From contig OZ017768.1 of the NCBI GenBank assembly GCA_963969345.1, positions 9,588,193-9,652,192 of the forward strand: a DNA stretch of 64,000 nt, in the 5' to 3' direction. Below are positions 24,201-37,400 of this stretch, in pieces; the stretch's first letter is position 1; the number at the start of each line of letters is the position of its first letter. Source of the DNA: Turbatrix aceti (Eukaryota; Nematoda; Chromadorea; Rhabditida; Panagrolaimidae). A model generated the notes under the pieces. It was not told the origin of the DNA and did no database searches. It worked only from the letters and a program-made list of their open reading frames with translations. A program made the translations under genes and the position numbers.

Positions 24201-26924
24201 ACAAATAAACGAATTTTTTGCTCCATGATGACGTAAACAAAAAACCAGCCAGTCTAGCAGACATCATATACGTCAGCAACGTTTTTTAATTGGTACAATG
24301 TACATCTTGTGGCCGGCAGCAGACAGTATGCCTATTAGTCACTTTTTTGCAATATGGCAAATGTCAAAAAATATGATATGCAAAAAGTCCCTTGCTTTGT
24401 GATCTTCAAAGTTTCTATTTTTTTCTATAATATATTTGACGTAGTCAAGGGTAGATGTGTACCAAAATAGACTCATTGCACTAATCGCTAGAACAGATTT
24501 GATGTTCCATCTTTTTTTGGCGCACATGTGCAAAGTACAGAAAAGCTGATAAAAGCATTACGCGTCTTATTGTATCTTATTAATAAACTTTAATAGCACA
24601 TGTGTACCTGACATGGACCGGCACGAAGCGTCAAATACCCCGGAAATGAGCAGATGATCTTTCGAATGAACTTCCCTTGCTGGCATCCATCTATGGCAAT
24701 CAGGCTAATGATAAACGTTCGCCTCACACGACGTCATAAAACGCTTTTTGTCCATCCTTCAGTGTTTTTTTGCCTATTTATCCCTCAACCTTTGCCCTCA
24801 AAAGAAAATGAAAAAAAATAGTGTTACGATATTGTACTTACCGATGACGCAACAGGCATAGGAAGGACCCCAGATGTCGCGGCACTTCCGGTCGTCGTTG
24901 GCGAAATTCCTGGTCCCCCGCCTGCAACCGCGGCTGCAATGACGGATGCCGGCACGGGCACGCTGCTTGCACCCACTCCGACCGGCGTGGGTCCACGCGC
25001 TGCTGCCGCTGCGGCTGCTGCAGCGGGTGCTGTTACATTGTTGGTAGCGGCCATTTGTGGTGACAGAATGACGTGTTTCAAACGACCCTGGAAAAAAACA
25101 GCGTTTTAGCTTTATCACTTTGCATTTTAAAATTAAATAATTTTTTTTGACTAAACGACGAAAAAACATCTGGTGAGTGGAAAAAAATTGCAGTCAATCA
25201 AAACGAGCCTCATTTGTCTAAAAAAGCGTCTGACTACCCGGATAGATGGTTGTCACAGACAACTGACAGATAAATAAGACAGAATCCATATTCATCATTA
25301 TAAACTATTTTCTTGATACATCACCGGTTATTATCTTTTTTGGCTTCCTTTAGCGGCTTTCTTCTACTTTTTGCTACAATTAATGTGTATTTTTTGTCGG
25401 AAGAAACACATTTGCGTTTTGTGTGTTTACCGGAAAGCATCCTTATTTTTTAAATGCATTTTAAACACACGCAGAATCTTCTTGAGTGCTTGTCTGCGTT
25501 TTCTAATCAAAGACCAAAAAATCAAAATAAATCTAAAAAATGAAGCATTAAAAAATGTTGAATCAAAAATATTGGTCCCGACTGGAAAACAGAAAATGGA
25601 ATTTTCACAAAAAATAATTTATCTCAAGACAAACATTTTTTGTACTCACCTGTTCATCCAAAATCTGCTGAACAAGATGTCCCTGTGGAACGCGCAGAGG
25701 AAGTGCATTTGGATTCGTACAGGAATGTCCAATCATGCGAATCGTTGCAGGACCATTGATGTGTCTGACATCGCTTCCAATCAGCAGACTGATAGTCTCC
25801 CCATTCTGAACGTGAACAAAGACATCATGCGATCCATTGTTCGTCGGACCACCCATGCTGGTGACCTGACTTGGACCATTGCCAGGCAACACGTTGGTCT
25901 GTCCGTTGCCGGTTCCATTGACCGATGTCGAGGGTGTCGTTGGAGCTCCATTTCCCAAACTCAAATTGGAATTTCCCGAGCCGGGTGGTCCGTTGACGAG
26001 TGATCTCGCGCCATTGGAGCCTGCAGAGGTCGCAGGCGTCGATGCCGATCCGCCGGCTGTGGTTGCCATGGAGAAGACATTGACCGTAGCCCCTGAGGTG
26101 GGGTCGATGGTCACCGGGGTAGGGGGTACGGTCATCGTGTAGAGGGGCCGTAGGGGTGGTAGCTGTCCTATCAACGGGGGTGGAGGTGCTGTCGCTCGAT
26201 TGTTCTGGTTGTTAGTCCATTGGGAGGGGGCCGTCGTCGTCGGGGGGTGGGGTTGGGTTGGAGGGTAGACAGTTGGAGGCGGAGGATAGGCAAACTGCGC
26301 AGGTATCAAGGGCACCTGCACAATAGCCTGTCCATCCTGACCGTAGCCTGTCTGGTAGCCGGGATGATAGACTTGGTGCTGGAGCAGGGCGGGTGGTCCT
26401 TGGTGATGGATACCCGGTCCTCGACCGTTTCCAGGCCCGTTTGAAAGCCTTTGTTGGGGAATGTGCCGCAGATGATGGTGGTGGTGATGATGCAGGTGTT
26501 GATGACCCAAGGGTACGGTAGCATCCTCGACAGATGAATCCTGCATCGGGGGCACACCGGATGAGTCACGCGAATCCCGACCGTCGAGGGATGATGCATC
26601 GGAGGAGCATTCACCGCTCTCGTGCTTGCCTGCCATGCCGGAGCCTCCGACGCCCGATGACGAGCCACAGTCGCTGTCAGGCTGGGTGGCGCTCTCATCG
26701 ATGGCACCACAAGCGTGGCTGGATGGAAGTTCAACGTCGGCATCGGCTTCTGAGGAGACAAATGAAGACGAGCAATCGCGCTCGACTTCGGTGACCTCAG
26801 GCGTCGATGTCGGGGTATCGACCGGACCCCCACCTGCTCCGGGTGGTCCCGGGGCTGCAAAGTGACCGTGATGGGCGATGCCGGTGGGATACGCGGCTTG
26901 CTGCTGGGCTGCCGTCGTTGTCAT
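18212..26924 (-). CDS. FNDC3: FNDC3-family membrane-anchored fibronectin type III protein, 1827 aa
   Basis: Minus-strand exons are 26924-25650, 25087-24842, 23571-23185, 22667-21795, 21742-21645, 21195-19041, 18849-18463 and 18274-18212 (5484 nt, in frame). Residues 1-350 are low-complexity (Pro/Gly/Ser, with a His run). Residues about 360-450 match the FNDC3 N-terminal block (VQNGETISLLIG, INGPATIRM, then GRLKHVILSPQ across the first intron). About nine FN3 modules follow from residue 650, with recurring W and Y-x-(F/V)-R-(V/L) motifs (for example TTYRVRLI, TRYSFHVVAINKAGE). The last exon completes a C-terminal hydrophobic helix (ALVVM, then LAFFAFALTIAIILNN), a tail anchor as in vertebrate FNDC3 (about 1200 aa). 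The extra length comes from the N-terminus and a Gln/His-rich insert after the third FN3. FNDC3 proteins sit on the cytoplasmic face of ER/Golgi membranes; a role here is not established. Confidence 0.92.
20985..21085 (-). repeat. CAG/CAA repeat encoding a polyGln/His insert
   Basis: Within the large FN3 exon, runs of CAG and CAA encode up to 11 consecutive Gln plus interspersed Gln/His, between the third and fourth FN3 modules. Mixed codons indicate an older, stabilised tract with potential length polymorphism. Confidence 0.85.
22790..22855 (+). repeat. Degenerate tRNA-like fragment in an FNDC3 intron
   Basis: The B-box-like GGTTCGATTCC (22831-22841) lies in a GC-richer patch of an otherwise AT-rich intron. 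The flanking stem is poor and a clear A box is lacking. It is antisense to the host gene. Probably a decayed tRNA-derived element. Confidence 0.4.
23672..23750 (+). repeat. tRNA-like element with A- and B-box motifs in an FNDC3 intron
   Basis: An A-box-like ATAGTCTAGTGGC at 23681-23693 and a B-box-like GGTTCGAATTC at 23730-23740 have tRNA-like spacing. The acceptor stem does not close and an A/T-rich tail follows, so it is more likely a tRNA-derived SINE or pseudogene than a functional tRNA. It is antisense to FNDC3. Confidence 0.5.
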
Positions 26925-28570
26925 ATCGAACTTGATTTCAGTAAGCTTTGAAATGACGTTTGAAATTGGATGAATTTGAGACGAAGTGTTCTTTTTTTTC
27001 TGTGGGTTGTTAATCGCTAGTAATTTTTCTTCATCTGGTGGCTGACGGACGGGAGGAAGGGATTCAAGGATGGATGGGGATACAAATATAGATATATACT
27101 TAAGCTTTCACTGTGATTCTCGCCTCACGTGGTCGCGTCTGTGGGTTCCGTCGACTTGCACGTGTTACTGCACTCCTACAAAACCGAATATGAATCAGTA
27201 ATGATACGAATACAAAAAATTATACAATCCACGTCATACGCGTACAATGATGGTGGTCGGTCACTCGAATACATACGCGAAAAAGAAAATAGAGAACTCA
27301 AATCACGTCATTTCAACTCGAGATGACTTTGTGTGTTGTCATTTGAACAACAACACAGCCCACCCGCTTGCTTGCTTTGCTCGCAGCTTGTATGGGCTTC
27401 AATTTGAAGGCGAGAAAAAAGAAAAAAAACAGACAGGATGCCGGCGGCAACCAACCACAAGGGCGGCCGAGTAATGTAATGTGAGGCATTTTTTAGTGCT
27501 GGTGTGTGAAGGAGTGTGTGTATGGGTGGAGGGTTGTGCACTCAGACAACACCAAAACCACGCAGATATCCATTTGAAAAGATTAATGCCAAAAATGAAA
27601 AAGGGAGAGAGAAAAGGGCAACAAACAACGGAAAAGCCTAATTTTTTTTCGGAATTGTTGGAAAAAAAAGAATTTTTTGGCTAACTGTTGCACGCACAAG
27701 GGAACAACAACCACGAGTTGTCTTCGTTAGTTTAAATGACCAAGTATAAAAAAATATGTGTAAGCAATTTGGGGCGGGTAGAAGTCGGTTGTGGCAAGGA
27801 GATAAATGCCAAGCATAAATAAGTTCACAGGGTTCATTCATGGTTGCAACAATGCATGCAGCGGGCAAAGGTGCAAGACGTTTTTGGGATTAACAGTGGG
27901 ATATGATCTTTAAAAATAAATGCAACAAAACAAACTTTTTTTCAGAACAATCCAGACCTTGTTCAGTGATAAAACTTTGAATAGGGTACACACTGTTCCA
28001 CGCGCGTTCCCGCATAGAATTCTCGTTGTTCGGAAAAAAATTTCCTTTTTTCCCATCAAAACGGCAGAAAACATAAAATATGTTTACAGATAACATAAAC
28101 ATTACTCATCATTAACTTCTTCATCATCCGTATTAATGACTACTGATGGTAGTAAATTACATTAATCCCGTCACACTGGGCTTCGCTGAGTGAATTTTTT
28201 TTTTTTAAATTTTTCTGACGTCAGGCTAAAAGAATTCAAATTTTTTAATGAATTTCACACGAAAAATAAAACGATTTAAATTGTGTCAAAAAAATTTAAT
28301 TAAAAATCGTCCGGCTGAATTCTATCAGCTTGACGGGAGTTTTAAATGATTTTTTAAAATAAACGTGGAGAGAGAAAAAAAAGTGTGAAAAGAAACACGT
28401 TTTGAGAGAAACAAAATTATGAGAAACATCAAGATGCTTCTTGCCTGTCTGGCTTCCGTATAACGAAGAATGCATATTTCACGTTTCGTTTGTATACATT
28501 GAAATAAAAAAACAGAAAATAAGAAAAGTTGGAAACAATCTATTTTTTTTTGAAAAACGAAATTTCCAGG
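26925..28570. other. 5' flank of the FNDC3-like gene
   Basis: The FNDC3 reading frame stays open for a short distance upstream of ATG 26924 without another ATG. No firm acceptor precedes the start. The sequence includes GC-richer patches at 27040-27180 and 27340-27560. No protein gene is supported; it likely contains promoter or leader sequence. Confidence 0.45.
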
Positions 28571-28656
28571 TTGTTGCAATAGCGCAGAGATTAAAGGCGG
28601 GGAACTCAAAATTATCAGCGATCGTATTGGTCTGGAGTTCGAATCTTGGTTGAAAA
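28571..28656 (+). repeat. Degenerate tRNA-Leu(CAA)-like element
   Basis: An A-box-like ATAGCGCAGAG (28579-28589), an anticodon-loop-like CTCAAAA that would expose CAA, a long variable region and a B-box-like GAGTTCGAATC (28635-28645) are in order. Acceptor and T stems mispair, so a working tRNA is unlikely. Tail is A-rich. Confidence 0.5.
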
Positions 28657-31414
28657 CAATGTTTTTTGACACGTTTGTATTGTAGCTGGATGCAAAAAAA
28701 TAGAACACGCATTGGTTAGAGTCCACAGATTTACAATACAAATAAAATTATAATAGATTTCTAAACAATAATTTTTGTTATACAACCCGTTTACAGTCAC
28801 CGAGCAAAAAAATAAGACGAAGAAGCAAATGACAGCTCAGAGCACGACGACGACCTCTTGTGTTATACTTTTCTTCTCTCTTTTTTATCCATCGTCGTCA
28901 ACGTCGACGTCGATGTCGTCGTCGTCGTCGTTGTCATCGACATCAACGCTGGTCAAAAAAAAGAACTGCAAACGAACGCGTTCCTCGTGGCTGCTTGCTT
29001 GCGTCTGCCTAGGGCAAAGCGAGAGAGAGAGAGAACCCCCAACGGAAAAAGTAGGCGGAGCTTGGTGCAATAATAAAAAAACCACTAACGTTGCTTTTTC
29101 GTCCTGCTGGGTGCTGTCCTTTTCCTTCTCGCATGCGCGAAAACGATGAACGAGAGCAAAGAAAAAAGAGAAGGAGAGAGGAGAGAAATGTGGCTCACAC
29201 GTACTAGCACGGGAGGGGGTAAGTCCCCAGGCTTGAGGCTCAAAACAATAAAAATTGTAGAAAAGACACGAAATTGAGGCAGATGATAGTGAGCCGGTAA
29301 AATTAAAAAAATTCACGGCGGTGGATCGAGCTACAAAAAATGGAATAAACCAAAAAATTCGAGATTGCGCCGAAAACTGAAAACTGTGTGTGTGGCATAG
29401 CAACCAAAAAATTGTAACAATTTGGAAACCTTAACATTAGCAACAAACGCGTGAAAAATGGCATTTGTAATATTAAAAATGGTATGATAATGGAAAGTGC
29501 GTGCCATGGTTACGGTACAGGATAAAACTTTTTGCACAAATTTTTTTACCTTCCCATCATTTTTTTATTTAGAAAAAATTTACTCAAATAAATTTTTAAT
29601 CAGAACAGAGTTTACAAATTGTGCAATAAATCAGTCACAAAAAAATCTAATAACTTTTACGACTTTGACAAAAAAATTCGAATAGCAAAAAAAATTGGGC
29701 GGTGAAAATGCTGTCACATCAAAACCCAAATTTTTTTGATGCTTTTGAAGTTTACAGATGAAATCCAAAAATCCAATAACACCAATCGAAGGTGTAAAAA
29801 CAACAATTTAACATAACATACATACGTTTACAGCCCCCGCCTATCAATTCAATCTGACCACTGCCTTTGCTCTTCTCGTCATGAATTTTACACAAAACGT
29901 GTGCGCGGCGCGCGCTCGCTCGAAAAGGAGATGATTCCGCGCAGGCGTTGGTTGCTCGGAAGGGAGAGGAGGGGGGCGCATGTATACCACGAGCATTACA
30001 CCTCGCGGCTTGCCCTAGTATGCGTGGCGGTGGTGATGGTAGGGGTGGTGTACAAGATGATGCGCAGGCAGGGTCCGGGTCCGGGGGGGAGGTAGCTGCT
30101 TAGCATCAACGATAAATACAAGGCCGTGTACAAACCCACGAAACCCCCTTTTCCCTCCCTCGACCGGAGCTGAGCTGTGATGCTGTGTATGTACAAGGTG
30201 GTGATGGTGGCTGGCGGCGGGCAACTACTGAAATGACTGGCGAGACAGGACACGACGAGACAAAACAGGTGGATGCATGCATGATGAGCAAAAAATTGTT
30301 ACACGATCAATCTGTTTGGCGGATATGTATTTAGATTGATAATCTTCCTTTTTTTGTGTAAAGAAGAATTTTTTTATCGGAGATGTGAACGAACTATATT
30401 AGCAAAATACGTATTCCTGGGAATACGGTATTTGGAAACACCACTTTTTTCACGTTATCCAGAGTGTGATAAAAAAATATCTACGTTGTACAAAAAAACA
30501 TTATTTTGCTTGGATTATTGCTTATTTTGAGACGAACAGATCGCGGATAAGCTTTGGATTAAGGATAAAAAACGAAAGCGATATCCCTAAGCGATCACTT
30601 GCATTCATAACGACAAAAAATGAATTCAACGTGAATATGAAAACTATCATAATCTCAACAAGATTAACACCCCAATTTTTTCTTCACCAAAAAATATCTA
30701 TATTTTTTTGGTCAAAAAAATCACTTTTTCCCACAACACATCAACAAAAAAAGAATTCATTTAGATACTACTAAGTTTCTGCCAGTCAGTTGAACATGGA
30801 CAAAAATACATATTTTAACCTACATTCTATAGATTCGCGCCAGACGACGTGGGGTGCGGTGCTGCTCGGTTGGTTGGACGCGATTTTTAACAGGATCAAG
30901 AAAAAAAACACACACGACAACGACGACGAAGAAGAAGAAGTCGAAAAAAACCGAGAGAGAGAGAAAGAAAGAATCGCGCTTCACATTCGTGACCCCATTT
31001 GGTCGTGGTCACCTGTGAGTATGGTTTATTATGTATGTAGGAGAGATGATAGACGTGTCGCTTCGTGTGTCGGATTGCTCTATCTTTTTTTTTTATTAAA
31101 TACACGCCCGTTTTGTAAAATTTTTTCATCCATCACAACTTGAGCATGCCTAAGAAACCGAAATCCTATTTTATCGGTTTCTGTTAATGATACTGGATGG
31201 GGAATTTGGGGGGGGGGGTTGGTTAACTGATGGGTGAAGACAGGGGAGGGTGATTTACCGGAAATAAAGATACATGACTTTGGTGAATTCCTTCTTAATT
31301 TTTTACCAAAATTGTAAAAATTTACAAAGCTGTGATAAAAAACTAAAAAAAAATGTACGCACAAATGATAAAACTGAACAATTTTTTTAAAAATTTGACA
31401 AACAAGTTTACACT
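28657..31414. other. Gene-free stretch with simple repeats
   Basis: Contains a GTC/GAC trinucleotide tract (about 28893-28942), GC-rich patches around 28960-29230 and 29890-30260, and A-runs on the plus strand. Short ORFs occur but none shows convincing codon use or motifs. Confidence 0.5.
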
Positions 31415-31490
31415 GGTCAACGTGGTTCAGTGGTAAAGCGCGCTCTGTTTCACACCAATCAGTAACTCCAGGTCGCGGGTTCGAATCCAA
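31415..31490 (+). repeat. tRNA-like element with A- and B-box motifs
   Basis: TGGTTCAGTGGT (31423-31434) and GGTTCGAATCC (31478-31488) are good pol III A/B-box matches, with a long variable-arm-like spacer. The 3' half of the T arm and the acceptor stem do not pair, and an A-rich tail follows. Probably a tRNA-derived SINE or pseudogene. Confidence 0.5.
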
Positions 31491-34400
31491 AAATCATAAA
31501 ACGGTTTTTACAAAAATTTTATTCATCCCAAAATTTTTTAAACGTGTTTACCAACTCAATCCTAGTTGCCACAGCCGAGAATCCCCGCTCTCGTGTGTGC
31601 ACAACCCCCACCTCTCACTGTATCCATCAAAACACGGAAATAATCAACCATCAAGAGTTCATTTCAATAAAATACAGATGAAACAAACATACAGTTAGTC
31701 CAGTATCTAAAGCCTTTTTGACTATTAAACACAGACAGAACAGAGAAAGGAGAGACAGTGAGTTGAAAAAAGGAGACCAAGCTAAAAGGCTAGCAAGCAG
31801 TAAGCGTAGTTGGTTGGTTAGTTAGTCAGCGTGCGCAGGCTCAGCATACTCATTACTCCGTCAACATACATATAGTACGCCGGCCGGCTGAGTTACGTCA
31901 CTCCACGGGGGTATGTAGAAAAAATAAAAGTCAAAGAACGAGTCCAGACATACACAACAAAATGGCCGCGGGACCAACCAAGACTGGCGGCCACCCATCA
32001 ATACTAGTTAGATAGTTAGTTGGCTACCCCCCTCTGGCCCCCGGGGTCCGAGTGAAAGGTAAACGCTAACCCACATTCGCCTTGGTTTGTTGTTTTAGAG
32101 AGTGAAAATGAAGTGAAGGGACTACGTGGACAACGACGTGGCAATCAACATCATCCATCCATCCCAACTCATTTTGTTAAATACCATCTCCATCTACTTC
32201 CTCTAAACAGACAAAAGAGAGGGGGGGCAATCAAGCAAGTAAGGTTCGACAACAAATACACACAACCTGGTTTTAGGCTTAGGAAATTAACCAAACGATG
32301 GAAATGGCCGTCCGAAACGGTTTTTTTCGTCTGTTAATGCTATAAAAAATCCAATACTTTGTTTAATTGTTCAGAGCATACTAAAAAAAATTGTCGGATG
32401 ATAAAAAAAAGCCCGCAGGGTATACATATTTTTTTGATGGGAGATCAAACAAAAAAAAGAATTTGTTGCTTCAGCGAAAAACAACAAAAATACTGATCGC
32501 TGTCATCCCATTACACACACTACGACGAACTAAGCCTTTCCCCGTCACGCAGTACAAAAAACATTCCGGTGCATGTCATAGAAAATGTCACAGTGACATC
32601 GATGCGATGCGCGATGGTTGTCGTCGTCGATGGCTTCGCCGGCGTCGCCTAAGGCAAGGAGTATTCAGAAGCTGTCAACATTACACTGCGAAGCCCTATT
32701 TCATGACAAATAACTGTGTTGCAACAAAATGAAAAAAAAAATTCTGCGTGCATGCAATGTTGTAATAATTTTATCTGTTCTTATGCATCTCATTTTGTTT
32801 GAACACACATTTTGCTTACGTCACAAATACTTACTTGTTCGAATGAAGTGATAAAATCAAAAAAGCTAAAAAAGGGTTCTCTCAAATATTTTTTGCAAGG
32901 TGGGTGGTCGATAAAAATCGGGGCAAAATAAGGTCAAAAATGTTTTCAGGTCGAAAAACAAAATTTTTCCAGGAATTAAAAAAAGTGATTTCTTTGTTAC
33001 TTGAAAAGTGACAAAAAAAATTTGGCTTATGGAAAACGAATTCCAGGAAACCGGTAGGATTCTGTCATCCGACAACGTCAAAAACAAGAAAAGCAAGCAA
33101 AGAAGGATGAATGAAAAAAACATGAATATGACAAAAAACTTGTGGCGTAGAAGCAGTAGTAAACTTGTTATGACGACGATGATGGGCTCATATAGTGGAT
33201 AGATAGTATTTAGATATCCTCGAGGAAGAAAAAAAATATGGATAGCGAACGAAGAAAAATTTCTTCAGTGGAAGAATACGAAAACTTAAGGCGTAGAATA
33301 GAAAAAAAACGGGGAAGAATGAAAGAAGAATGCTCCTAATAAGTATTCTGGAGAAGAAGAAAAAAACAGCGAGCCTTTATGGAACCAGGCGACAAACCCA
33401 TCTCACTGTCCTTTTCTTCCAAGTTATATTAGTAGGCCGGCCATGAAGGCGATATGGGCTGCTTTACGCTACTCATTCACGCAACAAAAGCAGCGCAATG
33501 CCACTCTGGACATCCTTCCTCTAGCTATTGTGTTTCTCGATGATGATGACGTCCATCAATTTTGCCTATAAAATGTTATGCGGAATCAAAAAAAAAAACT
33601 TTATTACAAAAAAATCCAAAACACACCGAACTTTTTGTTTTGCATTAAAAAATGTCATTTGGCATGTTTGCCATGCCATTTTATGCTGTAAAAGAGAGTG
33701 TAATGAACACCCTGTTTGCAAATTGAAACAACAAAAATGCCACGCATGGTGTCCTTTTTTTTGGCTTTGTCATTACTATCGTCCATCCACTATACTCCTC
33801 CTTTTCTCTACTGAATATCACAAATACCAACAACCAACGAATAAAACACAAATGCCAACCAGCATGTGACTGACTGACTGACTGACCGACAGTATATGTA
33901 CATACCTACATTTTTTGGGTAAATAATTTTCTCAGTATATCTCCAATTTTGCTAATCGTTGTTTTCTCCACTTAAAACACGACAAACACATAATAATACC
34001 TCTAATACCGGTATTAGCAGATGTTTTTTGCGTCTACAATAGAAAAAAGATGTTCGCAAAAAATGCAACCTTTCAAAAAAAAATTAGAGTGAAAATAAAA
34101 TTACGCGTGGAAAGAGTCTTTTTTTCCTCTTTTTTTTTCTGCCTGCCAGTAGTGTCCATAAACAAAATTAACAGCCAACCATCCATCCATGCCTGGAACC
34201 AGAGTGATGTCATCAAGCTGCTGCCGCTACTGTTGTTCCTCTTGTTGTACCCATCCAAATATATCCATCCATTTGTTTCGAGTAAACAATTTGATCAACT
34301 AATGAACCCTCAATTTACCATATTTAGGAAAGTCGCTTGCGCATTGACTTTTCGTACTTTTTTTAGTATGTTGATATAAAATATAGACAGTAGGAAATTT

Positions 34401-37400
34401 AAAAAAAAGAAAATAAAATTCTTTTGTTGTTTGAACAGAAACAAAGCAAAAAACAAAAAAAAAGAGTACAAAATTTGAACACAAAAAAAAACGCTTCAAA
34501 TATGTTTTTTCGTTTTAACGACAAAAAACAGAAAAAAAGACTGGCACCGCAAATGACAAAAAAATCTGTGCAAAAAATTAACAATGACGCTAGAAAACGC
34601 ACGCATGCGACATTTTTTAGACGCTTCATGAAAAACCTAAATCACAAAAAAACGATTTCGAATCAGTTAGAAAAGTTCAAAAAATTAGAAAACAGCAAAA
34701 ACGTCGAGTGCGTGTTTCTACGACACGGCCAACGCAAGCGAGCCTTCAGGCAATAAACATCCATCGACTGGGAGAGAGAAAACGGCCAAAACGTGTGCGC
34801 CCGCGCCCTCTCTCCCGTGCTGCTCCGCGCCGCGCGTCAACAGGGCATACAGCAACAGCAACAGCAACAGCGCAACAACACATGTGATGGCGCCACGGGC
34901 GCCCCCGGTGGTGCAGAAGAACGAACGCCGCATCGCAACCAACCGCTGACGGTTGGTTGGTTGCTACAAGACACAAAGGAGAGAGCGGTGTTGTTGCTAC
35001 TCACGGGGCCATCGGCATTGACGTGAATGAATGAATGAATGATAGACTGACGGCATACACACGTGGTTTAACGCTTGTTTGGTATGCACAGGCCGGGATG
35101 CCTGCCTGCCTGCCTGCGTGAGGCTTCACAATTGCCGTGCCCTTTACCCTCCCCAGGCGTTGGTAGCGTTGGTTTTGGATAACAGAGCTAATAAATGGTT
35201 ACAGAAATTCCAAAATACAAGATGCAAAATTAGCTTCATTTTAAATGCATCTCGTGTTCTTTTTTTCTACCCGGAAGATGAAAAACTCGGTTGGCTGCAA
35301 AAAAAGTAAAAAAAAATAGTGAAAAACTAGTACATTTTCATTCAAGCTTCCATTTGAAAAGACGAAAATCCGCCAAAAATATTCTTTCGTGTCGAGAGCC
35401 ACCAATGTCCTGCAAAACAATAAAACATTATTCAATGTGAAAAAAAATCAAATTAAGACGCATTTATTTCCGCGTTTTCACAAAAAATAGCTTTGGTTGC
35501 GTCAAACACGTTTTTTTACGTTTCATAAACATCAATTTCAAGTTATTTTTTTTCGAAAAAAAAATATTTTTACTTTAGAAAGTGTTACGCGAGTACGAGT
35601 TGGTGCAACGCGTGCGCACTCTTATCTCGCGTAGAATAATTGTTTCCTGTATTTCCCTTTCCTATTGTCTCAGTTGTTGTTTTGTCTGTCGCCGCGAGCG
35701 GTCGTGTTCGTTGGCTGCGTGATCGACGCCCGGCCGAAGGCAAGCCCAGAGCAACCCAAAGACCTCAACCCGACGGAACTCCACCCTTGTTGAGGTAGTG
35801 ATTGGACCTGTTGTATGTTGTATTATATGTATTGGTTACAGGTCTTTGCTTGTGAGTAAAGTATCTATCGCGAGTGGCATAGAGAAATACTACAGAAAGA
35901 AAATAAAAGTCATCACGTAATGAGGGCTATTTCATGAGATTCACACGCAAAAAAAAATCATGCGAAACAGAAAAAAGCGTTCGAAAACAGAATACTCATT
36001 GAAAAATATATAAATTCATAGCCGGGATAAATACATAATAATCAGGATGTTTTTATTATCTCAACAAAGTAGAAATATTACATAGAAATTTGTTGCTGTA
36101 CTTTGTCGTTTGAAAGAAATTCGTAAAAAACAAAATGTGGCACGTAAAAAAATAAGTCAAAAAAACACATTTTTAATGTATAATTTTTTATAAAATTCCA
36201 AATAAAAAAAACTACGTATGTATAGAAGTTTTTTAGGGTCTAATTCACCTAAAAAATCGATTTTCAAATGAACCTAAAAAATCACGCTTTTCGAAATTCA
36301 AATTCAAACAACTAAAAAAATTCTTTAAAAATCTAAAAGAATCCAAAAATCAACAATCATCCTTCATTTTATTATAAACATCCCAATTGCAGCAGCTAAT
36401 CCTTTCTTAATGCATTTAAAATTTGTAGGATAACAGATAAAAAATGTTAAAAATACACATTCACCCCTCATTCTTCGCTCGTCTGCCACCGGCAAGCGCA
36501 AAAAACAGAAAAAAACACGATTCATCCTACAATTTATGTATTTCAAATAATTGTGCTAATTTAGCGCACATTTTTCTAGAATAAGCATATGCCAAAACAG
36601 CAGGCAGGCAAGCAGAAGCAAAAAAAAGGCTAAAAGTGCGTGGGGAAAAAGGGGAAAAAATGCCAAGCCGTGCATTAGAAATGCGGCACGGGAATGACGT
36701 ATATGTGCATGTTCAATTTCAAACTATACACATATAAATAGTATGTTAGCTGCTGGAACTGAAATAGTCAGTGAATGACTGCAGCAGCGTAAAAACAAAC
36801 CACTTTTTTTCTGAAAACCACGCATAAAAAAGACATCAGTAACCAATCAGGATGGAGACCGGAGAAAGGACTCAGATGGCGTCCGTCAATGCGCGCAAAT
36901 GCTACCAACCTATATATGTAGTTGGCATTATGTATTTTTTTAGAAAAAAAGAAAATAAATAAATAAATATTTACGGACACATGAAATGCACGCACAATGG
37001 GGTCTCCATAAATGGCAGTTGGTTATTTTTGGAAATGTCGCAATATTTTTAAAGTACTCGAGCTCACATTTTTTATCAAACCGAATATTTTCATATCTGT
37101 TCTTTTTGCTAATCAAAACACGAAAATACCAAAAATGTGCATGTATAAATAATTTTTTTCTGAATTTTCTTTTTTCGCAATTCGATGAATCAAATGTTCT
37201 TTAACCCTAAAGTTTATTCAACAGGAAGAAAAAAAATTATCTAGCTTTGCGCCATCGCCGGATGAATGGTTGAAAAGTTAAGCAAAATAAATGCAAAAAA
37301 AAAGTTTCCTTCCTTTTATGGAACTGCAAAAAAATAACAAAAAATTTGACCAATTAGAACAAATTGCACAAAATCTGCAGTTTTTTTCGATCCTTTATAG

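Noticed and set aside
25371..26003. 210-codon plus-strand ORF
   Set aside because: It spans an FNDC3 intron and the antisense of its first exon. Composition changes at the exon boundary.
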